A stretch of 64,000 bases of DNA from Agelas oroides (lineage: Eukaryota; Porifera; Demospongiae; Agelasida; Agelasidae), in assembly GCA_949130485.1 (NCBI GenBank), contig OX422203.1, positions 3,191,178 through 3,255,177 of the forward strand, read 5' to 3'. The position numbers were made by a program, and so were the translations under genes. Shown one piece after another: positions 48,901 to 60,900 of this stretch. Every line of letters begins with the position of its first letter. The stretch's first letter is position 1. The notes beneath the pieces are model-generated. The model was not told the origin of the DNA. It worked only from the letters and a program-made list of their open reading frames with translations, and searched no databases.

Positions 48901-51900
48901 TGTAAGGGCACATACACTCCTCATCAGGTCAATGTGTGGGGGCTCAAGACACCTGCCAAGAATCAGGAAGACGGCCGGCAGATGGTAGAACAGCAGGTTA
49001 ACAACACCCTCTGTCACCTCGAAAAGGTCCATGGGATTCCAAAGCACATGGTGATGGAGGATGTCCTCCCCAAGGGGACCCCCCATTCCCAGGTAGGGAT
49101 TTCAAGTCTTGTTCTGGGCTTGTTTTACTTGGTATATGTGAGCTCCCATGTGAATCTGCTAAATGAGTGTACAAATTTAGGCTTTTCATCCTGGCTTCTT
49201 TGTCCATTAGGTTAGAGTTAAACTGGAATTAAATAAGCTATCAGTAAACATGTACAGATTGTTTATGACTTTGGCTCTTCACCTTCTTCCTCTGTACAGA
49301 GATGGAGAAGCTCCTCACGCTCCGTGAGAGTGAGACCAGGCTGAAGAAGAGGGATGTAGGGGGGGGGCTAGAGGCCATTGTCCATAACCTGGACTCCATG
49401 AATAGGCAGCAGGGCTCCTTGAGCAGCTGAACCACCACATTTATATTCTCTTTTTGGATGCTGCCAGCAACCAGCCGTTTGTCCCCCCTGATCATGAGCC
49501 AGATGAGGACGAGCCTGTGAGTACATATGTATAATAGATATTGTTGTTGTGTGTTTAGAAAAGCCATTGGATTTAAACCTACATGTATCTATAGGGTCAC
49601 AAAGCTTTGTGGGGGGATCAGAGCTTTGCGAGGGGTGTCACTAGTTTGCATTATTGTTACGATAGTTCCCAAGTACAGTGTAAATTTTATTAGAAGCTTT
49701 TCTGCATTTCAAGTTGAAGACGTGTGTTGTGTTGGGGAACATTTTTTCATATGTGTACATAGACCCACCAATTCACTAGCTGCCTGTACACACATGCACA
49801 CACAGAAATGCATAACAGAGACGTCCTCCAGCAGAGGGAGGACTGGGTCTGGAGGCAGGGACACCAGTGCCCTGAAGAGGAGGTGGGGGAAGAGGGAGAA
49901 GAGGAGAAGGTAAGGCTTAGGGCTTGTGTATAAACTGTACACGTTTGAGGCAGGGGCCGGGAACAATAAGACTGTTTCTGCTTTATGTGCCTGAGAATGA
50001 AGTGTGTTGTAGGTTTTGTTATGTTTTACAATATGTCATGTCACAGCCTGCAGTGTTCATGCTTGAGTGTGTTCAAAGTTGCCATTATAGCAGTAAGTTT
50101 GCTGCAACTTCTCTCCACTCCCAGGATGATGACTGACGTAGAGTTGCTCGCAGTTGATTACTACTCCCCTCCCCCCACCTCCATTGACGAGTCTGATGAC
50201 GAGTACAAGACTGCCCTCAAGGGGGAGCAAGAGGAGGAGGAGGAGGAAGAAGTAAGAACTTGTGTAGTAAATTGGAAGCATTTGCAGCATGGGCTGGAAA
50301 CGTGGCTGTTTGTGCTCTAAGCACCTGAAGTTTTCATCAACTGTCAAAATTTATCATGCATACATGTGTCACAGCCTACAGTTCTTTCCTCTAACAAGCA
50401 ACCTTTTCCAGGGGTTCTGAATTCCGCAGAGTTTTCAAGAATAGTGGAGGTGCAATCACTTGTTCCGCCAACCGAGAATGGCAGAAGATGGCACTAACAG
50501 CTACTGCCACAACTGTTACCAGGTGAAAGATCATTTCATCATTGAACATGAAAAGTTGTCATGTAATATCTTGGAACCCACACAAGTCTAACATTCAGTA
50601 CATACGTAGTAAGACCAAAGACTACAATTGCAGATGTGTTTGCACCTCTTGTCAATCACATTCTGGTCAACAAATGGAATGTATAGCTTACCATCATATT
50701 TTGCCGTAACTTCAAAGAATGCTTCGATGTATACAAATGCAACTCAAGCAAGATCTCTACTTTCCTCCAACAGCTCCACGTCTCTCTAAATACAGATTGG
50801 TGGACATGTTTACAAGTGTGACTGATGAATCAGTGATGACGAATATAATTAGGAACTTTACCTCATCTAGTGGTTGGCTAACATACCATGCTTGTAGCTT
50901 GGCTTGCTTGTATTCTAATGAACTTTTAATGTAAATGTAAAATTGCTTTTTCTATTAATTAGTCGTGAAAGGTTGTCAGAATCATTTATTTAATCCCCAG
51001 TTGAAATGTGACACTGTCACAACCAGAACATTGTGCAGCGGAACAGTAGCAAAGGATGGAGGAAGAGCGCCGAGAGTGAGAGACGGCGCAGAGGATTAAA
51101 GAGATGCAAGAGCAGTTTGAGCTAATGAGGAAGCTTGTGGAACGAAAGGAGGAACCACACAAGCCGGAAAGAAGCGACACAATCAAACTAACGAAACTAA
51201 TGGAGCAGGATGACATTGAAGCATACCTGGCGGTTTTTGAGTGAATGATGGAGGAGTACGAGGTAGCGAAGCCTCGGTGGGCATTCATGCTGACAGGGAA
51301 GGCGCAGCAAGCCTACGCTGCTTGAATGCCATGGATGCAAGTGACTATACAGCACTGAAGGCTGCTATTCTCCAACGCTATGACATTAATGAAGAGACTT
51401 ATCGTCAGAGGTTTCGTGCAGCGAAGATAGGAAATGGAGAGTCGCCGCCGGCATTGGCAACGTGTCTCGCAGATCTGGCAGCAAATGGTTGAAGGGTTGT
51501 GGATCTATGCAGGAGGTGGTAGATGCTGTGATGAAAGAGTAGTTGCTGCAAACACTTCCGGAGGATGTGTGAGTCTGGGTAAGCGAGTGAAAGCCGGCTA
51601 CTAGTGCTGAAGCGGGGCAGTTAGCTGAGGATTATTTGCAGGCAAGGAGGCAGTCGTCGAGTGGGAGCAGGAAGCCGGAGAGGCCGAGTGGGGGATAGAA
51701 GCCGAGATGCCATAAGTGTGGACAACTGGGTCACCTTGCAAGAGAATGTTTGGGAGCTGGAAAGATGCCAGGACAGGGTGGAGCGTTGAGCGGGCAGCAG
51801 CCACCGAGACTGGGGCGAGACAGTGCAGGGCTACGGTGTTATAACTGCCATCAGGTTGGCCATGTTGCAGCCAGATGTCCGAGCAAGGCTGCGATGTATT

Positions 51901-54900
51901 GTCAAAGCAGGCCTGTTGTGGAGTCCAGCAACCAGAAGTGAGATATTTCCCGGCGAGGGGCAGTAGAAGGAGTGGAAGTGCGGGACATCCTGCTGGATAC
52001 TGGGGCGAGCACAACCATAGTCAGGTGTGACCTTGTTCCCGAGGAAAAGATCACAGGAGAGGAACTATCTTTCCACTGTGCACATGGGGGTACAACTGTC
52101 TACCCTCTGGCAGAGATTGAGATCAGGATTGGTGGAAAGAGTTTCATGGTGGAGGCAGCTGTGGTGGAAAAGCTGCCTGTGTCTGATGCGGACTGCAGTA
52201 AGACTGCTTTTGCAACCCCATTTGGATTATACCAGTTCAAAGCTATACCCTTTGGCCTCACAGGGGCTCCAGCAACCTTTCAGAGGATGATGGATCAGGT
52301 GCTTCATGGCTTGGGGGAGTTCGAAGCAGCCTACTTGGATGATATCGTCATTCACAGTTCCTCATGGGAAGAACACCTTCCTTATCTCCATGAGGTGTTG
52401 GAGCGACTGAGGGCTGCAGGCCTCACTGCCAAACCTCGGAAATCCCAGTTTGCCATGACCCAGTGTGCATGTTGTGGGGAGTGGACTGATATGCCCAGAA
52501 GTCTAAAAAGGAGGCTGTAGAAGTATTCCCTGTGCCAGAGACCAAAAAGCAAGTGCGCAGTTTTCTTGGACTCACTGGCTATTATCGCAAATTTATTCCC
52601 AATTATGCACAGATCACTGCCCCACTCACCGACCTCAACCGCAAAAACAGTGCTGCCCATGTCAAGTGGATGAGTGAGTGTAGTGAGGCCTTCAAAGCCA
52701 TCAAACAGTTATGCTCTGCTCCAGTGCTCCAAAGTCCAGACTTTACTCGAGAGTTTGCTCTGCAAACTGATGCTTCTGACAGGGGAGTAGGAGCGGTCTT
52801 GAGTCAGTTAGATGATGAAGGAGATGACCATCCTGTCGCCTTCTTCAGTCAGATTCTACTTCCAAGGGAGAAGTACTCCACCATCGAAAAGGAGTGTCTT
52901 GCTAGCAGTGTAAACCTTTCGCGTGTACCTCTTGGGTACTCGCTTCGTCATACAGACTGACCACCGGTCTTTAGAGTGGCTTGACAAGTTAAAGGAGAAT
53001 AATGCTCGTCTCACACGATGGAGCCTAGCCCTCCAACCTTATCAGTATCACATGCTGTATCTAGCCGGCAAAGCAAATTTGAATGCTGACGCCCTTTCCC
53101 GTGGTTTCCCTTCCACATCTGACGTGACAAGTGTGTCGAAGGAGAAGGGGGGAGGAGTGTGAAGGATTGGATCCTTATCTTCTTAATATTATTAATTTGT
53201 TGGCTGTACCACATATCCTTTTATGGTCATTTCATTGGTTGTACTGTATTTCCTTTGGAGGTCAGTTTCTTAGTTCCTGTATGTAGGAATTCTGTACATG
53301 GTTCAGTTTGTCACCTTGTTCATGTATCCTAGTTCAGTTTGTCGCCTAGGTCATTTCTTTTGGTTGAAAAGCTATTATGGTTGCAATTGAGTTCCTGTTC
53401 CTTCCTGTAATGACTAATATTTTCTCACCTGTTTCCTAGGCTCATGTAAGAAGGATATTGCACAAGTTGATTGTTGGTTAGATCATTGTACTGTATTTAA
53501 GCAAGCTCTTGTGCTGTTCTGTGTGTGAAAATGAAAGTGGATTGTGGTTATCTGAACTTTCTTGGTTGGCGCTTCGAGTCGATCCCCGACAAACATCAAA
53601 AAAGAACCTTCAACATCTTGCACCCTTGTTGATGGGCTTGATATTCCAACTAAGTCCTGTCAATTTCAGCACCATTATGCACACAGTATGTATGTTGCTA
53701 TCGCGGTTCAATTCATTCCAAAATTCTATTTCAGTTGCTTGTTAAACATTCTTTGTAGCTTTTATCTTTCCAACAACAATAACCTTACGAACTATGCTAA
53801 TGCATTAAGTCCCATATAACCATTTCTCAGTCCAGCAAAGGACTATCACTGCTGTGTAAATTATTGTGGTACATCTACATATGTGCCAAGTGGCGGAGAA
53901 GACCACTTTAATATAGATAGCACAATCCCGCAAAAACAGTTAATGAACTTGCCATTAGGGACAAGACTTCAACAATTTTTGGTAATGCCCAACTGCTGTA
54001 CTTTGCTCGGGACACTACATCCTCACATATTGGGTTTCTTGGTTTTCTTATTTTATGGTTTTCTTGCAGGTGTAAATGCTGTTACTGGTTCTAATTCACA
54101 AATGAAGAGAAGAAATGCAATTGCTTAACCCTTTAAACCCTATAGTACACTTTTGATAACGTCATACTGCGCACTGCGCAGAAAAGATAGTCTCTGCGCG
54201 CTGGCGCGCAGGTTCTGCGTCAGCAGAAAGGGTGGGACAGGGGGAGGTGGGTGGGGTCACCCGCAGGGTGCTGTGCACATGGCAGCTGCTAGGCTTGGCT
54301 GCAAAATGACCGTGGTTGGCACCGGGTGGGCCAACTCTTGGCCTGGCTGCATGAGCAGGCTTAGAAAATGCTACTCTCACCTTTCAGGGGGTTCATTTCT
54401 GGCAGGGAAGGCTTCTTGGGCTCTAAGCGGGTGTTTGCCAATCGAGAGTGCTGACCATTGCATGCTCGTTAATGAGGGGGTGTGGTTAAGGTCACGTGTC
54501 TGCTTGCTAAGGCTGGAAGTGGAGTTGGGCTCAGTTTTGGAGTCAGAGCTTTGACAGAAATGGAGATATGGTGCGTTAAAGGCATGTTTAGGCTAAAACT
54601 AATCTCCAGTGAAAAAAATTCAGTGTTTAAAGGGCTAATGGTCCGTGTGAAGGCCGAAATCTGGGGGGAATAGTTTGTGTGGCTGAAGTGCATTTGAACC
54701 CTAAGCCTTTGTCTGACCCTGCCTGAGTTGTAACCCGCTCCAAGTGAGCCATTAGTCTCATTATGGGCTATGAATCTCATTAACAAGCAGTTGGATACAG
54801 TTTGGCACATTGGGATTGGTTATGAATATCATTACAGCCTTGCAGAGACCAGCAGTGGCCAACTCAGTATTCTAAGCCCTTACTCGACACTGTCCGGTTG

Positions 54901-57900
54901 TAGTGGTCAACAGAGCCCTCATGAATATCATTAAATGCTACCTTTTGTTTTGACTCACTTCACTGTTAAAAAAATATAGATTACACCAACTACCACACCT
55001 GAAGGTAGGAACAACAAAGAAGTATATTCCACCAGCACCCTTCAGTCTTTAAAAGTCTGGTACTTCTATTACAAAGAACGGAGCATTGAGCATCAAGGTA
55101 CCATAACAGACTGAAGACTTGCTGTCTGATTTGCAAGTCCGCTTCCTACATAAAACCACATGGACGAAAACATGTACAAGTATTGGGTGTTCTCAAATAT
55201 TGTGTCCAAGTCCATCTTGGGAACGCACATAGAATATCGTGCTGTAAGGTCATATCCTCACATCCCCACTTGTTGCAGAGGGGGTGAATGTTTGCGAGCT
55301 CAATTCCTTTAAGGGTATGGAACAAACTCGGTACCTTCATTACTGGAAAAAAAACTTACACGTGATAGTATTTATCATCTCCCATGTTTACGTTACACAT
55401 TAAAAAGATTAACATGGGAAAGTTATGGATCTGGTCTATCCGAATTAGCAAACTCTGCCACTATTTCATCCTATGTCTACATTCAAGCAGTCTTGCTGTT
55501 ATATGTTTTGAGCAAATTGGTTCGATCATGAATTCGACAGAAAGGTGTACTCTTGCCTATCAATAGACCACATCCATACCTGAAAGGCCCTCCTGGTTTC
55601 TTCAGTCAGCAGGGAGTCATTGTCTTCCATCTGGAAGCCTTGCTGTTGGGCAAACTCTGCTGCACCACTGCCCACCAACATGCTCAATGAGGCATGTTCT
55701 AGCACACATCGTGCAACTGATATTGGCTTGGCATACCTGAAAAGTAAACACATCTATAAACGAGACAAAAACACAACATTAAAAAACATGAGCACCAAGG
55801 CAAGGAAGCCAAAGCAACATTACCAGAAGCAAGCCCATGCACAAGGAAGCAACAGAGCATCCTTCTAGTTTGCTTCAAGGTTCAAGAGTTCAACTTTGCC
55901 CACTCACACAAGTGCAACTTGCTATTACTGAGTCCATGCAGAGGCAAAAAAATGGGAGGCATTGTTTCATCTGTTTTTCAGGAAGGAGACTATAATAAAT
56001 GATGTGTCCGCCAACAAAACACATCAGGAAGGACTAAAGACACACCCAAGGCACAAGGCCAGTAGTATTTCTTGCCAGAAACATTGCAACAAAGTGCAAA
56101 CAACCCGACAGTTGATAGTACATCATTGACGTCGGTACACACTCTTCAGCAGCATACTATAATGAACATAGAATCTCATCCAAACCGTACATTCCCAGCA
56201 CCACGGAAGAGTATACTGCTCGTTTATCCGATATCAAGTGCATGCAAATGCATCGAGAGCTTGCTTTCGATGTGTTTAACAAATGTGGCTGCGATGACCT
56301 TGCTGAAGAGCTGGTGGATCACTGCCGAACCTACAATGATACAACCTGCAATGCACTGTTATTTCTAATCGTTTTCGATCAGTTTATCACACCAGCGCAC
56401 AGTGGCATTACAGACTATTCATACCATATTGCTCCAACAAGGAAAAAAAAAGCAGAGAGTTAAGTGTCTCAGAAAAGAGAAGTAAACTAAAAAGGCAGTT
56501 GAGAAGGCAGTAGCTTCATTCATGAAGTACCACAGTGAGATGGATTAGTGATTCCACAAGTCAAAGAATAGTAGACAAGGGAAACTGAATGCAAGGGAAA
56601 CTGAAATGCAAGGGAAAATACCAAGAAACAATGAGCAAGAGCATGAGCTGAAGATGCTTCAAATGTTAGAGTGACTGACAGCTCTAAGAGACCAAGTTCA
56701 TGATACATGTATGTACATAGCTATTCTACTTTCAAACTACAAGCATTAAAGTACAATTATAAAACACGATATTAAACTTTGGCTAGTGTTTTGGTTTTGC
56801 TGAAGAACCTATCATGTCTAGTCCTTGAATATTTGATGGGTGGGTAGTGGATACCGGGAGAGCAATGTAGCAGCTGTGGGGAGGCAAATATCCGCTGGCT
56901 GTGGTCATGCATGCCTCCAAGAAACAACATATTATATTGAGGGTGCCAACAATGACCAAGTAGTCATTCATGGCCACCAAACGGTTCTTGGCAGGTGTTG
57001 GAGTGATTTACTTGAGCAGACAATAAAAGAGGCTACAGAGGAGAAAAAGCAAGAGAGATGAGGGAGTGCCTGAGATGTGGACACAATGATAGGAGCACTG
57101 ACTCCATATACGTAGGTGCTAGGAGCAAGTATTATAGTGTCTGTGCACATGTTGCCAAGCACAATAAATGCCAACAACATGACTGCTACAAGAACTGGGA
57201 TGGCCCACCCTCATCAATGGAGACTGACATACGTGAACAGGGGTTCAAGAAAGCAAAGACTAATGTTGTACCGATTGGTGTCAAAGAGCAACATAAACAG
57301 GTGATGGTGACAGCTCTGTACCTGCCAGCCTCATTATAGATTGGGGACACGTACCATACGCAAAAAGAATGTGACAATTGTGCAGTCAAATGCCACTGGT
57401 AAAAGCTAGAGGCTGCCTTAAACGCTTGGCTGTTTGTTCACTCCAGAGGAGCTAGTAAATAGGAATCAATCTGGTGCCACAAATTCCAAAGACACTCAGC
57501 AACAGAGCACTATTCAAAAGTTGGATCCTGCAAGGATGAAATACATTGAAGGTGTAGCTCTCCACACCCTAACTATCTCCACTACAAGTGGAAGGGGAAG
57601 CTTACAGCAGCCATGTGAAAGCATCTGCCCACCACAGCTTGATGTGCATAAAGATGCAAAGTGCAGATCCAAAGTGCAGATCCAAATAAATTGAAGGCTG
57701 TTAAACTGCTATGAGAAAGCCTGCACAATGGACCCTTTCGTTGTTTTGGCATCCACACAAACTGCAGCACAGACTACTGTAAGACAACACACTATTGAGG
57801 ACAACACAACATAATAAGCCATAATAGGAAGGACAGCATAATTTACTCGCAACTTACAACATACCAGCACACTATAACAAGTTAAAGAATCTTTTCATGC

Positions 57901-60900
57901 AGTGATAAATTCTGTAATATTAAAATGTCAAAAACGAACCTTATGTCGTGACATATTGTCGTATCATGTAAAAGTACAGCTCGATGTGCCATAAAGACAT
58001 GAAGCTATAAGCTAGAAATGTCAACACTATATATGGTTCAGACAAATAGATACAGTATTCACAACAATAGCTATTAGACGAATAGCAGTTAAGGTTATGG
58101 GATAGTCAAAGTGTTTGTGAATTACATAAACATCACATATCTCAGACACAATCCAACCCAGCAAAACAAAACTGATCAAAAGTAAAGCAGGAATGATGTC
58201 CAACATAAAACAGCTAAAACGTTTGAAGTAGCTCACTGCATATGTAGCTGTAATAATCCAACGGGCATTACAGCAAACTACTCACCAAAAATTTCTATTA
58301 CAAAGTGTGCTAGTGACCTGATTTTGCTGCTGGAGATGCACATTAATAAGCTCTAGGGCATGGGGCCACAGCGCACTTTTTTGCCGATGCAAACCCCTTT
58401 TTGCCTTGACCCCTGAACCAACCAACCAGCCATTGCATAATGATTATGCAATTATAGTGCAACGAATATAGACTGTGATGCAATGTTAATGTAATAACAT
58501 TGGGCTTGACTATTATTGTGTTGGGTGATTTGTGTATTGCTCTTAATTAATATATTGTTTAAGGTTACGGGATACTGCTTGCGTGCGCATAGTTACCGTA
58601 TATTCTAAATTTACGTACGCATGTTACAATTTTCACTTGAAACAGCCACGACTAGGTGTGTATTTTTCCAGCCAAATATAGAGTTCAGCAGCTATGTATA
58701 TGAAGCGGTTTAACGTCCTAAGTGCTAAAAAATGGACAACGCAGGTCTGGACGGAGAGCTTTTTGGGATAGTGTCAACTGTCGTAAGTATACAGAAGTTA
58801 ATAATTGTGTGGTACGTGGAGTTCAGTGGAAAACAGACTGTTTCTTAGAAAGAAAGAGGTGTTTTTCAAAAACGCCTTTGTCCAGACTTCGAAAATGTTA
58901 CGAATTGTCCCTCTTCGTTGCCGTTCCTCCCTTCCGGTTGTTTGCGGAAGTGGAATTTGGCTGGAAAATTCGCGAACTTTGACCACGCGTGCACGACCGA
59001 CCCTTAGAGATCTCTCATTGCTTCTTGCTGTGGACGTTTGTGTCATGCCTCTCGACTCATCCTTCGTGTTTTACAGCTGTAGCCTAACGTACGCCGTCAC
59101 CGAGAGTTGATCTATCTGGATCGCTGACCACGCCCACTTCCGTATCCCGTAACCTTAAGTGTTAACTAGTGTTTTGGTTTATGTTTCTTTGTGCTTTAGT
59201 GTCCTGTCCTTACCTTTGTTACCTTATTTTTGTCGGGCCTTATCTTTGTTAGTGCTCTGTTGTGTTTTGTTGCATTGTTACCCTTTCTTTGTGTTAGGGG
59301 CCCTGTGCCTTTGTTTAGTTATATATAATACGTATAAGTAGAGTATTCTTAGGTTGTATGTCCAGTGTCATTCCTGAATGGGGGCCTGGTTACAAAATTG
59401 GTGTAGTCAGCAGGATCTCCCTTCAGCAGCAAAGAGATGGCAGCAAGGCCTGTAGCGCTACCTGAGATCTTCACTGGAGATGGGAAGCAGAGTTGGAGTG
59501 ACTGGGTGGACCACTTCGAGAACGTAGCAGACGTCAATGACTGGGACGCAGAGGTTAAAAAGAGGTGGATCTGGGCACGACTCACAGAGAGAGTGGTGAC
59601 TGCAATCTGAACGTTATCTGCCGAAGACAAGGCCAGCTTTGACACCATCAAAGCTGCGCTGAAGGAGAAATTCGAGCCAGAGTGCCGGAAAGAGGTCTAC
59701 ATGGCTGAATTCCAAGCGCGGAAGAAAAGATGGACCAAGGACTGGGCTACTTATGGAGAGGACCTGACGACGCTGGTTGAGAAGGCCTACACTACGCTGC
59801 AGGTGGAAGTTTAACGGCTACTGGCATTGAACCACTTCCTGGTCAACATCGGCAACCCCCAGCTAGCATTCGGAGTCTGTCAGAGGGCACCAACAACTCT
59901 TGATGAAGCAGCTGCAGCTATTCTGGAACTAGAGACCTACCAAGGGGAATAACAACCAACCAACTTAAGTGGTTTTGCGTCTGGCAATTTAGTAACGGTG
60001 GCCCCATGGTCTATCTACGGTGATATGAAACGTTTTTAAATGGCATTTGAAAAAGCAGCAAATGAATAGCCAAAAACAGTGCTCTTCACAACTTAACTCA
60101 AATTAATGCAACGTAACGTTGAATGGAAGGTGCTATCACAAAAACTTGTTTGTGTCACCCTTCGCATACCATTGCTGCATAGTTTAGCGCTTTACCACAA
60201 GTAAAAAATTGGGAATGAGGCTAGGTGAATGGTTTTTCTCCCTCTCTTTCCACAATTTGTGTGCAGGCAGCTGTTCCCTTGAGGAAATGGTGGTCATTTG
60301 CGAAACCACTAAAGTGTCCAACAGCCTGCTGCACAGGTCAAGAACTTCTGGAATGAAACTCCTTAACCAGGAGTGGTTGATACAATAGGGAGAAAGTTAA
60401 AAAAAACAATAACAGCTTTTGACAATCAACAGTGATAAGTATTTTATGGAACAGTCTGGTTATTTATAAGTTCCTGATTTATTATAATTGCTTACTAAAA
60501 GCTCACCAATCAACAAGCAGCTATAAACTGGCCTATCCTAAACCTCGGAGCATTTGTTTATACTCTTAGTATAGGTGGTACATCCAAGACTTTAGGGACA
60601 AAGTAACTGAACCCATATACTCATTGCCTATCGCATATACATTGTGTCACACAAGTTTGAAGTTCACAATGAATATCACAAACGTAGGCATGCGTTCACA
60701 TTACTTCAGCTTTTGCAATAGATCTTCAACATTAGTACATTCGTTTCATGGAACCTTCCAAATAAGTTGATCAGGCAAATAAGTTACGTAGCATATGAAG
60801 GTCCAAGTGTATGAACACAGTAACAAACAACATTTAACCCCCCACATAATAATCTTCAGAGTCAACATGGGAAACAAAAAGAACCAATCAGTTCCTCAAG

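Noticed and set aside
54153..54554. A 133-codon open frame on the plus strand
   Set aside because: It lies between the ends of a probable MITE and has no domain; also open on the opposite strand.
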